In this document: positions 44,952-53,184 of the stretch, in pieces
How positions within the stretch are numbered: position 1 is the stretch's first letter
Layout: every line of letters begins with the position of its first letter
Assembly: GCF_021531975.1 (NCBI RefSeq)
Contig: NZ_JAFBIY010000002.1
Coordinates: 62,001 to 126,000 of the forward strand
Length of the DNA stretch: 64,000 bases
DNA from: Faecalicatena contorta
Lineage (GTDB): Bacteria > Bacillota > Clostridia > Lachnospirales > Lachnospiraceae
Direction: 5' to 3'
Made by a program: the position numbers and the translations under genes
The notes under the pieces: generated by a model
Told to the model about the DNA's origin: nothing
Seen by the model: only the letters and a program-made list of their open reading frames with translations
Databases searched by the model: none

Positions 44952-45782
44952 TTATCCCAACACATACTGTTCGATCACCTTCGCAACTCCGTCTTCATCA
45001 TTAGACTCTGCTAAGATGTCAGCCGCCTGAATGATCTGTGGGATACCATTTGCCATGGCGACCCCTGTCCCGACTGTCTTTATCATCATAACATCATTGG
45101 CGCCATCGCCAAAAGCCATGATCTCCTCTCTACATATACCGAGCTGTTCTCCAAGCCTTAAAAGTGCTGCGCCCTTCTGAACCCCCTGCTCATTCACTTC
45201 AATATTATTGGATAATGCTCCTGTTACTTCTACTCCTTCAATCTGCTCAACACGCCGCCAGGCGTCCTTCTTATCCGCTTCATCTGCAAACAATGCCTGA
45301 ATCTTATCCAGCGCACGATTTTCCGCTTCAAACTTCTCTCTGACTGATGACACCGGCACTCTGGTGGAAGCAACATATGCAGCCATAGATGAAAGTGGAA
45401 CATAACGATCCACCTGCGCCAGCAAAGCCTCCTCAGCATATCCTTTTCCATCATAATATATCTCTCGTAGTGTATCATATTCTTCGAAAATATCCAATAT
45501 TTTTCTCGCTTTTTCCGCCGGAAGAAGTTTCTCATAGATCACTCTTCCAGTTGCAACTTCCACAACTCTCGCGCCATTGGCTGTAACTGCATACTTTACT
45601 CCCGGGAAATGCAAGACCTCATCCGGTACACCGGTAATCGGTCTGCCCGTCGCAGGAAGTATGACTACCCCTTTCGAAACCGCTTCCGTAAGAGCCCTCC
45701 TGGTACGCTCTGTCAATGTTTTCTGGGTCGTAAGGAGGGTACCGTCCAAATCAAATCCTATCATCTTTATCTTATGCTTCAT
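44952..45782 (-). CDS. Cof-type HAD-IIB phosphatase
   Basis: 276 residues. HAD motifs: GFDLDGTLLTTQK (nucleophile Asp), ILPATGRP (motif II), Lys in QKGAALLRLGEQ, and FGDGANDVMMIKTVGTGVAM (motifs III/IV). C2-type cap between. These enzymes dephosphorylate sugar phosphates or flavin/pyridoxal phosphates; the substrate is not predictable. It overlaps the 3' end of the next gene upstream by 11 bases, so both are probably one operon with uppP. Confidence 0.9.
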   Translation of the reverse strand: MKHKIKMIGFDLDGTLLTTQKTLTERTRRALTEAVSKGVVILPATGRPITGVPDEVLHFPGVKYAVTANGARVVEVATGRVIYEKLLPAEKARKILDIFEEYDTLREIYYDGKGYAEEALLAQVDRYVPLSSMAAYVASTRVPVSSVREKFEAENRALDKIQALFADEADKKDAWRRVEQIEGVEVTGALSNNIEVNEQGVQKGAALLRLGEQLGICREEIMAFGDGANDVMMIKTVGTGVAMANGIPQIIQAADILAESNDEDGVAKVIEQYVLG

Positions 45783-46353
45783 ATATACTCAATTCCTTCT
45801 TTGCCTGAGAAAAATAGAAAAGCTGCATACTGATTCTATCTGTTCCGGTGTCGTATGCCCCCTGCCCATGCTCGATCATTTTGTCCACTACTTCCTTCTG
45901 CCCTGCCGGAGCAAAAAGTACGGTATCCTTAGCCGGAACCATAATAACGAGATCATCTTTTAACTTATCAACACACACCTGCCAGATGTGTTTAAAGCAA
46001 ACGGCACTCGCCTCATGGACACCATCTGCAAGAATCCCAAATGCGCCATACCATGTATTCCCTATTACAAACTCCACATCTCTTACAAGATTCTCACATG
46101 CGGTATGATACAGCTCTTCTATATTTATGTCCGGCGGCAGCATATTATCCTTTAAAATCTCATAGCTGTCTCCGTCTCTTTTTATCGCAAAAATAATCTT
46201 CAGATCACCGATAAATGCAATCACCGGCGTATCCTTCTCGGAGAAACTCTTTCCGTTTAATGCATGGGAGTCGATCAAATCATTCTTGACCCACGGATAT
46301 ATATTTTCTTTTATGCTATCATATCGATAATGCTCTTCTTCATATTTTTTCAT
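45772..46353 (-). CDS. Uncharacterised protein, DUF1444-like
   Basis: 193 residues from ATG 46353, which follows AAAGGG. The C-terminal half (DDLVIMVPAKDTVLFAPAGQ, KEVVDKMIEHG, DRISMQLFYFSQ) resembles the DUF1444/DUF5688 proteins seen in Lachnospiraceae, while the N-terminal part is short. No signal peptide or catalytic motif is recognised. It starts divergently from the cell-wall hydrolase gene and shares the region with the palindrome at 46407-46428. Function unknown. Confidence 0.65.
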   Translation of the reverse strand: MKKYEEEHYRYDSIKENIYPWVKNDLIDSHALNGKSFSEKDTPVIAFIGDLKIIFAIKRDGDSYEILKDNMLPPDINIEELYHTACENLVRDVEFVIGNTWYGAFGILADGVHEASAVCFKHIWQVCVDKLKDDLVIMVPAKDTVLFAPAGQKEVVDKMIEHGQGAYDTGTDRISMQLFYFSQAKKELSIYEA

Positions 46354-46406
46354 GCCGATATCCCTTTCCATAATTTCCATAATTTTTCTATAAACTATTT
46401 TAACAA

Positions 46407-46438
46407 AAATTGCTTTATAAAGCAATTTGTTGTATAAT
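46407..46438 (+). promoter_or_regulatory. Promoter with a 22-base palindromic operator upstream of the cell-wall hydrolase
   Basis: TTGCTT (46410-46415), 17 bases, TATAAT (46433-46438). A perfect 22-base palindrome centred on TTTATAAA (46407-46428, half-site AAATTGCTTTA) covers the -35 box and part of the spacer. A repressor bound here would block the promoter and possibly also the divergent gene. Confidence 0.65.
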
Positions 46439-46475
46439 ATAAAATACTCGCTGAAAAAGAAAGGAAATGTATATT

Positions 46476-47567
46476 ATGAGCATGAAAAAGAAACGTATAT
46501 TACGGTCATTGTGCGCGATACTCTGTACCGTAACAATTGCTTCTGTAAGTCCCTCGGTATATGCAGCACCTTCCAAAAAAGATTTGGAAAATAAAACTTC
46601 AGACTTACAAGGTGAGTTGAACAGTCTGAACAGTGAACTGGCTTCACTTGTCAAAGAACTGGAAAATACGTCTTCAAATATTGAAACTCTGGCTGCGGAA
46701 GTGGAGAAAGCCAAGCTTGACCTTGCCGCCGCACAGTTAAATGAAGAAGTACAATATGATTCCATGAAGGATCGGATAAAATTTATGTATGAGGGTGGCA
46801 GTACTTCACTTCTGCAGATTTTATTCTCATCTGAAAGCATGGCAGATTTCTTAAACAAAGCAGAATACGTAAGTACAATCAGTGATTACGACAGAGATAT
46901 GTTGGACGAGCTTATCGAAGCTCGTGAGAATGTTGAGACGAAGCAAAAGAATCTGGAAACACAGCAGGCGGAACTGACTGATCTTAAGACAGAGCTCACT
47001 TCGAGAGAGAAAGCTCTGAACTCCAAAATCTCTTCTACCTCCGGGCAGCTTGCAGACTACAGTGCACAACTGGAACGTGCCAAAGCAGCTGAGGCGGCAC
47101 TTGCGCAGGCACAAAATAATGCTTCTGCTTCCGGCAGTAACAGTTCATCCGGCGGTTCCGGGAACTCCAATAATTCTGGAAATTCCGGCGGTTCCAGTAA
47201 TAATGATACGAATACTCCGGCAGATACATCTGATCTTGTATTATTCGCAGCACTTCTTCAGTGTGAAGCCGGTGGAAGCGGATACGATGGTATGCTTGCC
47301 GTTGCAACAGTCGTAATGAACCGTGTGGCAAGCCCACGTTATCCTAACTCTATTCGCGGAGTCATCTATCAGAGCGGACAGTTCTCCCCAACGTGGAACG
47401 GTTCGCTGAACAGGGTGCTCGCCAAGGGTCCATCCTCAACTGCTTACTCCGTGGCACAGGCAGCAATGGGCGGCGCAAGACATTCAGCCGTGATCAACTG
47501 CTATTCTTTCCGTGCAGCATGGACCGGAGTGGACGGTGTAAATGTGGGAGGAAATATATTCTTTTAA
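46476..47567 (+). CDS. Secreted cell-wall hydrolase with coiled coil (PcsB-like N terminus, SleB-type C terminus)
   Basis: Signal peptide (RSLCAILCTVTIASVSPSVYA), then a long coiled coil (residues about 30-200; KDLENKTSDLQGELNSLNSE, SREKALNSKISSTSGQLADY) resembling the PcsB/CwlO N-terminal domain with its FLNKAEYVSTI segment. A Ser/Gly/Asn linker of about 40 residues leads to a SleB/CwlJ-type hydrolase domain (LLQCEAGGSGYDGMLAVATV, VMNRVASPRYPNSIRGVIYQ, FSPTWNGSLNR) with the catalytic Glu. PcsB-like coils normally carry CHAP or NlpC/P60 domains, so this pairing is less common. Start 46476 is chosen for its distance from AAAGGAAA. Confidence 0.9.
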   Translation: MSMKKKRILRSLCAILCTVTIASVSPSVYAAPSKKDLENKTSDLQGELNSLNSELASLVKELENTSSNIETLAAEVEKAKLDLAAAQLNEEVQYDSMKDRIKFMYEGGSTSLLQILFSSESMADFLNKAEYVSTISDYDRDMLDELIEARENVETKQKNLETQQAELTDLKTELTSREKALNSKISSTSGQLADYSAQLERAKAAEAALAQAQNNASASGSNSSSGGSGNSNNSGNSGGSSNNDTNTPADTSDLVLFAALLQCEAGGSGYDGMLAVATVVMNRVASPRYPNSIRGVIYQSGQFSPTWNGSLNRVLAKGPSSTAYSVAQAAMGGARHSAVINCYSFRAAWTGVDGVNVGGNIFF

Positions 47568-47597
47568 ACAATAGCAGCAGATACTTCTAAGGATAAC

Positions 47598-47639
47598 AAA
47601 GAGGCGGGGAAATGTCCAAGTACATTTCTCCGCCTCTTT
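47598..47639. terminator. Bidirectional terminator after the cell-wall hydrolase
   Basis: An 18-bp stem (AAAGAGGCGGGGAAATGT with its complement, one G-U) and a six-base loop between the convergent hydrolase and APH-like genes; A runs on one side and T on the other serve both directions. Confidence 0.85.
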
Positions 47640-47671
47640 ATATATTTCAGATTCTTCCTGAATTGTCTCGA

Positions 47672-48427
47672 CTACTGATAATCCATTACATCAATCCATT
47701 TCATCAGAAAGTCTTTTTCCAGTTCATTATCCTTCTCCAGCTGGGATGCTGCCACAATCGGCAGCCACTGCTGTACATACTGTTTTGCTGTATCACTCTT
47801 CTTGCAGAAAAGACGCATATACAGATCCGCCTGCTCCTGATCCTTTAATGCAAAGAGCAGATACGTCATAGCTGCATCAGCGCTTGCATTTCCCTGGGTC
47901 ACATGAGCCCAGTCAACAACTGTCATCTTTCCATTTTTTCCCACTATAACATTGCTTGGATTAAAATCTCCATGGCACACCTTCTTATGAGTCGGCATAC
48001 TCTCAAGTCTTGTACGAAGTTCATAACGCTGCGTTGCATCCAGCTCTTTGAGACTGTCAATCTGACGTGCCAGCTTATCCTTCAGATCGGTTAACATTGG
48101 TGCGCTCTTCGCATGAATATTAAGCTGCAGATCCACGAAATCCGACATATATTTCTCTATATTCTCAGGATCAACTTTCATCATCTCTTCCAAAGTCTTA
48201 CCATCCTTATATTCAATAACAAGCGCCCATTTTCCATCCACCTGCGTAACTTCCTTAAGCGTCGGAATATTAAGTCCCGTTTCTTCAACTCGCACCGTAT
48301 TCAACGCCTCATTAAAAACTGCTGATTTGGGATGCGTCGTTTCAAACACTTTAATGATACCTTCTGCACTTTTGTAAACTTCCTTATAAGGACGCTTCAA
48401 AATAAGTTTGGCCTGTTCAAGTTTCAT
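47672..48427 (-). CDS. APH/choline-kinase-fold phosphotransferase
   Basis: 251 residues. The kinase motifs are the Brenner loop VCHGDFNPSNVIV and the metal-binding VVDWAHVTQG (replacing DFG). This fold includes aminoglycoside kinases and small-molecule kinases. The ligand cannot be told from the sequence, and no resistance gene context is present. Preceded by a single promoter-like TATAAT at about 48484-48479. Confidence 0.82.
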   Translation of the reverse strand: MKLEQAKLILKRPYKEVYKSAEGIIKVFETTHPKSAVFNEALNTVRVEETGLNIPTLKEVTQVDGKWALVIEYKDGKTLEEMMKVDPENIEKYMSDFVDLQLNIHAKSAPMLTDLKDKLARQIDSLKELDATQRYELRTRLESMPTHKKVCHGDFNPSNVIVGKNGKMTVVDWAHVTQGNASADAAMTYLLFALKDQEQADLYMRLFCKKSDTAKQYVQQWLPIVAASQLEKDNELEKDFLMKWIDVMDYQ

Positions 48428-48574
48428 AAGCTATACCTCCTGCCATTATAATAAACCGTTCCGTTATATGTTAGTTCTATTATACACCTGTATGGTCAGC
48501 TTGAAAAGAGTTTTTGATAAATATTTAACTATTATTTTATACCATTTTATATCGTTAATGTTTTAACGCATTAT

Positions 48575-48658
48575 TTGGGACACCACATTTTTCATTTTGG
48601 GACACCACAAAATGCAAATAGGGACGTAGACTTTTTGCAAAAGTCTACGTCCCTATTT
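48575..48658. repeat. Dispersed repeat element, copy D (palindrome 48616-48658 with conserved flank)
   Basis: AAATAGGGACGTAGACTTTTT and its complement form the stem, with a GC pair of bases in the turn. The left flank TTGGGACACCACATTTTTC and ATTTTGGGACACCACAAAATG carries two copies of GGGACACCACA, matching copy B's GGTACACCACA. The palindrome ends two bases from the adhE stop codon and probably acts as its terminator. Confidence 0.85.
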
Positions 48659-48660
48659 GA

Positions 48661-51273
48661 TTAGCCATAGTAGCATTTCAAATATATTTCTTTCATCTCT
48701 TTCATGAGTGGATATCTTGGATTTGCTCCTGTACACTGGTCGTTAAACGCCTGTTCTACCATGTCATCCAGTGTGTCAAGGAAGTATTTCTCATCAATGC
48801 CGTACTCTTTGATGGATTTCTTGATGCCAATCTTTTCTTTTAAGTCTTCCAGCTTCGCGCAGAGATTTTCAAATACTTCCTGATCGTTTCTGCCCTGGCA
48901 TCCTGCAAAACGTCCAATCTCTGCGTATCTTTCCAGTGCATGTGGATACTGATACTGTGAGAATGTACCCATCTTTGTCGGAACTTCGGCAGCGTTGTAT
49001 CTCATTACTTCTGTCAGGAGAACTGCATTTGCAACTCCATGTGGCAGATGGTGAAATGCACCAAGCTTATGTGCCATGGAATGATTAAGTCCAAGGAAGG
49101 CATTTGCAAATGCCATACCGGCCATACAGGAAGCGTTTGCCATCTTTTCTCTTGCGATTGGATCATTTGCTCCATTTTCGTATGCAGACGGCAGGTAATC
49201 GAACACTGCTTTTACAGCTTTTAATGCAAGACCGTCCGTGTAATCGGTTGCCATAATGGATACATATGCCTCGATGGCATGTGTCATAACATCGATACCG
49301 GATGCGCTTGTCAGGCCTTTTGGCTGTGTCATCATATTATCTACATCTACGATTGCCATGTTTGGCAGAAGTTCATAATCTGCGATTGGCCATTTCACTC
49401 CTGTCTCAGCATCTGTGATAATGGCAAATGGTGTAACCTCTGAACCTGTACCGGAAGATGTCGGAATCGCTACAAAGTATGCTTTCTCACCCATTTTCGG
49501 GAAGGTAAATACTCTCTTACGAATATCCATGAAATCCATTGCCATATCTTCAAAGTCAGCTTCCGGATGCTCGTACATTACCCACATGATCTTTGCTGCG
49601 TCCATTGCAGATCCGCCGCCCAGTGCGATGATTGTATCTGGTTCAAATGCCCGCATCTGATCAACACCTTTTTGTGCACACTGCAGTGTCGGGTCTGGTG
49701 CAACTTCATAGAAACATGTGTGCTGGATTCCCATTTCATCTAATTTTGCTTCGATCGGAGCTACGTATCCATTTTTGTACAGGAATGTATCTGTTACAAT
49801 AAATGCTTTTTTCTTATGCATCACTGTTCCAAGCTCATCAAGCGCTACCGGCATACAGCCTTTCTTAAAGTAGACTTTCTCAGGTGTTCTGAACCACAGC
49901 ATGTTTTCTCTCCTCTCTGCAACTGTCTTGATGTTGATCAAATGTTTTACTCCTACGTTTTCAGATACGGAGTTACCGCCCCAGGAACCGCATCCAAGCG
50001 TCAGGGAAGGCGCAAGCTTAAAGTTGTACAGATCACCGATACCACCATGTGAAGACGGTGTATTGATCAGGATACGGCATGTTTTCATAGCCGCTGCATG
50101 TTTTGCGATTTTTTCTTTTTCAGCCGGATGTACATACAGAGAAGCCGTGTGTCCATATCCGCCGTCAGCAACTAACTGTGCAGCCTTAGCAAGCGCTTCG
50201 TCAAATGTTTTTGCTCTGTACATACCAAGTACCGGAGATAATTTTTCGTGTGCAAATTCTTCAGAAATATCTACGGACTCTACTTCACCGATCAGAATCT
50301 TTGTATTTTCAGGAACATCTACTCCTGCCAGTTTTGCGATCTCATATGCAGACTTTCCAGGAATCTTATTATTCAATGCTCCGTTTATGATAATTGTCTT
50401 TCGTACTTTATCAAGCTCTTCTCCTTTTTTCAGGAAATAGCAGCCGCGATATGCAAACTCTTTTTTCACTTCATCGTAAATGCTGTCGAGAACTGTCACT
50501 GACTGTTCGGAAGCACAGATCATACCATTATCAAATGTTTTTGAATGAATGATAGAGTTTACAGCCATCTTCACATCTGCGGTATCATCAATGATAACCG
50601 GTGTATTACCGGCGCCGACACCGAGTGCCGGTTTACCGGAAGAGTAAGCCGCCTTTACCATTCCCGGACCACCAGTCGCAAGAATAATATCTGCCTCTCT
50701 CATAACCGTATTTGTAAGTTCCAGGGATGGGACATCGATCCAGCCAATGATACCTTCTGGTGCACCCGCCTTCACCGCTGCATCCAGAACAACTTTCGCT
50801 GCTGCGATCGTACATGATTTTGCTGCCGGATGTGGGCTGATGATAATCGCATTTCTTGTCTTCAAACAGATCAATGTCTTAAAAATTGCTGTTGAAGTCG
50901 GATTGGTTGTCGGAATAACTGCTGCCACAAGACCAATCGGCTCTGCAATCTTCTTGATGCCAAATGCAGGATCCTCTTCAATAACACCACAGGTCTTTGT
51001 GTTCTTATATGCATTGTAAATATACTCTGCTGCATAATGATTTTTAATAATCTTGTCTTCCACAATACCACGACCTGTTTCTTCCACAGCCTGCTTTGCA
51101 AGCGGAATACGCATTTTGTTTGCTGCCATAGCCGCCTCAAAGAAGATTTTATCAACCTGCTCCTGCGTATAAGTTGCAAATACTTTCTGCGCTTCCCGCA
51201 TAGCTTTCATCTTCGCTTCAAGAGCTTCTACGTTGTCAACAATCTCAGGTACTACTTCTTTTTTCTTCGCCAT
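48661..51273 (-). CDS. adhE: Bifunctional acetaldehyde-CoA/alcohol dehydrogenase AdhE
   Basis: Reduces acetyl-CoA to ethanol in two NADH-dependent steps. The 870-residue chain has the aldehyde dehydrogenase domain first (catalytic Cys in NGMICASEQSV, cofactor loop TGGPGMVKAAYSSGKP) and the Fe-dependent alcohol dehydrogenase after about residue 450 (GGGSAMDAAKIMWV, metal His in HSMAHKLGAFHHLPHG). Full length for AdhE, which forms spirosomes. It is monocistronic, with a strong promoter and a Rex-like site upstream. Confidence 0.97.
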   Translation of the reverse strand: MAKKKEVVPEIVDNVEALEAKMKAMREAQKVFATYTQEQVDKIFFEAAMAANKMRIPLAKQAVEETGRGIVEDKIIKNHYAAEYIYNAYKNTKTCGVIEEDPAFGIKKIAEPIGLVAAVIPTTNPTSTAIFKTLICLKTRNAIIISPHPAAKSCTIAAAKVVLDAAVKAGAPEGIIGWIDVPSLELTNTVMREADIILATGGPGMVKAAYSSGKPALGVGAGNTPVIIDDTADVKMAVNSIIHSKTFDNGMICASEQSVTVLDSIYDEVKKEFAYRGCYFLKKGEELDKVRKTIIINGALNNKIPGKSAYEIAKLAGVDVPENTKILIGEVESVDISEEFAHEKLSPVLGMYRAKTFDEALAKAAQLVADGGYGHTASLYVHPAEKEKIAKHAAAMKTCRILINTPSSHGGIGDLYNFKLAPSLTLGCGSWGGNSVSENVGVKHLINIKTVAERRENMLWFRTPEKVYFKKGCMPVALDELGTVMHKKKAFIVTDTFLYKNGYVAPIEAKLDEMGIQHTCFYEVAPDPTLQCAQKGVDQMRAFEPDTIIALGGGSAMDAAKIMWVMYEHPEADFEDMAMDFMDIRKRVFTFPKMGEKAYFVAIPTSSGTGSEVTPFAIITDAETGVKWPIADYELLPNMAIVDVDNMMTQPKGLTSASGIDVMTHAIEAYVSIMATDYTDGLALKAVKAVFDYLPSAYENGANDPIAREKMANASCMAGMAFANAFLGLNHSMAHKLGAFHHLPHGVANAVLLTEVMRYNAAEVPTKMGTFSQYQYPHALERYAEIGRFAGCQGRNDQEVFENLCAKLEDLKEKIGIKKSIKEYGIDEKYFLDTLDDMVEQAFNDQCTGANPRYPLMKEMKEIYLKCYYG

Positions 51274-51321
51274 AATGATGTCCTCCCTGTAAATAAAATG
51301 TTGTTTTTATTCATGGGTTAG

Positions 51322-51375
51322 AGTATAAATGATTGTTAATTATTTGTCAATACTATATTGATAATTTTTTAACAT
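51322..51375 (-). promoter_or_regulatory. adhE promoter with Rex-like site
   Basis: TTGACA (51350-51345), 17 bases, TATACT (51327-51322) on the minus strand. Just upstream, 51358-51375 reads TTGATAATTTTTTAACAT, matching 12 of 14 defined positions of the Rex consensus TTGTTAA-N4-TTAACAA. A weaker site (TTGTTAATTATTTGTCAA, 51333-51350) overlaps the -35. Rex would repress adhE when NADH is low. Confidence 0.65.
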
Positions 51376-51380
51376 TTAGA

Positions 51381-51414
51381 AGTAAAAAAAGGAGACTGTG
51401 CCATAACAGTCTCC
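51381..51414 (-). terminator. Terminator of the hydrogenase operon
   Basis: GGAGACTGT (51391-51399) pairs perfectly with ACAGTCTCC (51406-51414); the minus strand continues with seven T residues (51390-51384). It lies 16 bases after the hydA stop. Confidence 0.9.
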
Positions 51415-51429
51415 CTCATCATTATTTCT

Positions 51430-53184
51430 TTAGAATCCTTCTCCGTAATTCACCACTTCCGGATCATGCTCGGTATGAAGCAGCATATGTGCCTTATGAG
51501 ATACCGGTTTCTCAAAATATTCTTCATACATTGCCAGTATATCCGGGTTCTCATGTGAGAAGCGTAAGTTTGCAGTTTCATCCAGATAATACAGATTCTT
51601 TCCACGTTCGAATGCCAGCTCTTCACCATCATGAATCGGCTGACCGCCGCCGCCTACGCAGCCGCCCGGACATGCCATAACTTCCACAAAGTCATAATGC
51701 ACTTCGCCAGACTCAATCTTCTTAAGAAGTGCTCTTGTATTTCCGAGTCCACTTACTACCGCAGTTCTTACTGTAATATCATCAATCTGGAAATTCGCTT
51801 CCTGCACACCGTCGTTCTCATTGAATCCCTGACTTCTGACTGCTTTGAAAGCATCTACCGGCGGATTTACTCCCTTAATGAGGAAGTATGCGGAACGAAG
51901 CGCCGCTTCCATAACACCACCTGTCGCGCCAAAAATTACACCTGCACCGGTTCCTTCCTGCATCGGGCGGTCGCTTTCAATATCAACCAGAGTCTCCGGG
52001 CTGATATGTGCAGAACGAATCATTTTTGCAAGCTCTCTTGTTGTGATAACTACATCAATATCACGGCCTGCATACTCGCCGTAGTAAAGTGGCATTTCGC
52101 TCTCTGCCTTCTTGGCAACACAAGGCATAACGGATACCGTGAATATTTTTTCTGGCTCAACCCCCAGCTTATCAGCAAAATAAGTCTTCATTGCCGCACC
52201 AAACATCTGCTGTGGTGATTTTGCAGTGGACAGATATTTCACAAGATGCGGATACTGTGTCTTAATGAAACGTATCCATCCCGGACAGCAGGATGTGAAC
52301 ATCGGACGGTCTTTCAGTTCTCCACTCGTAAAACGCTGTACGAACTCATTTCCTTCTTCCATGATCGTAAGATCGGCAGAAAATGTTGTATCAAATACAT
52401 AATCCACACCCATACGTTTTAAAGAATCAAGAATCTTTCCTACGGTTGCATCCTCTGGTTTCAGTCCCAGCTCTTCGCCCCATGCAGCACGAACAGCCGG
52501 TGCAACCTGTGCAACTACGATCTTATCCTTATCAGCAATCGCATCCCATACTTTCTCTGTATCATTTCTCTCTCTAAGAGCACCAACCGGACAATGTGTA
52601 ATACACTGTCCACACAGTGAGCAGTCAGCTTCCTCAATATTCTTATGTCCGGCAACATTAACGGTTGTTCTGGAACCTGTTCCTTCTACATCCCAGATAT
52701 TCAGTGCCTGAACCTTATCGCATACCTGTACACAGCGCATACACTTAATACATTTCGCAGAATCTCTGATCAATGGAAACTTCTTATTCCATGCCTGATG
52801 CTCGATTTCCTTTTTAAATGGAATCTCAAGAATATTCAGGTCGTTTGCAATCTTCTGCAGACTGCAGTTCCCGCTTCTTGCACATGTTACACACTGACAG
52901 TCATGCTGTGAAAGAATAAGTTCTACATTCTTTCTTCTGTGTCTGCGCACCTTTGGACTGTTTGTATAGATTACCATTCCTTCTTCAGCGACATTATTAC
53001 AGGAAGTAATCAGCTTCTCTTTTCCTTCTAATTCAACCACACATACACGGCAGGCTGCAATTTCATTGATTCCTTTCAGATAGCAAAGCTTCGGAATCGG
53101 AATTCCACACTGAGCGGCAGCTTCCATAATTGTGGTGTTCTCTTTTACTGAAATCTGTTTTCCATCAATTGTAAGATTTACCAT
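51430..53184 (-). CDS. hydA: [FeFe]-hydrogenase, group A, with N-terminal FeS domains
   Basis: Produces or consumes H2. The 584-residue protein has an N-terminal [2Fe-2S] domain (CGIPIPKLCYLKG, ACRVCVVELEG), a His-containing cluster motif (HDCQCVTCARSGNC), two [4Fe-4S] motifs (CIKCMRCVQVC, CSLCGQCITHCPVGA) and the H-cluster motifs L1 TSCCPGW, L2 MPCVAKKAE and L3 ACPGGCVGGGGQP. ATG 53184 (MVNLTIDGKQ) is preferred over the longer frame. It overlaps the upstream flavoprotein gene by 7 bases, so the two work together. Confidence 0.95.
   Translation of the reverse strand: MVNLTIDGKQISVKENTTIMEAAAQCGIPIPKLCYLKGINEIAACRVCVVELEGKEKLITSCNNVAEEGMVIYTNSPKVRRHRRKNVELILSQHDCQCVTCARSGNCSLQKIANDLNILEIPFKKEIEHQAWNKKFPLIRDSAKCIKCMRCVQVCDKVQALNIWDVEGTGSRTTVNVAGHKNIEEADCSLCGQCITHCPVGALRERNDTEKVWDAIADKDKIVVAQVAPAVRAAWGEELGLKPEDATVGKILDSLKRMGVDYVFDTTFSADLTIMEEGNEFVQRFTSGELKDRPMFTSCCPGWIRFIKTQYPHLVKYLSTAKSPQQMFGAAMKTYFADKLGVEPEKIFTVSVMPCVAKKAESEMPLYYGEYAGRDIDVVITTRELAKMIRSAHISPETLVDIESDRPMQEGTGAGVIFGATGGVMEAALRSAYFLIKGVNPPVDAFKAVRSQGFNENDGVQEANFQIDDITVRTAVVSGLGNTRALLKKIESGEVHYDFVEVMACPGGCVGGGGQPIHDGEELAFERGKNLYYLDETANLRFSHENPDILAMYEEYFEKPVSHKAHMLLHTEHDPEVVNYGEGF

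Noticed and set aside
46415-46858. Minus-strand open frame antisense to the cell-wall hydrolase
   Set aside because: Its product is Ser/Phe-rich shadow sequence, and the plus-strand gene has clear signal peptide, coil and hydrolase domains.
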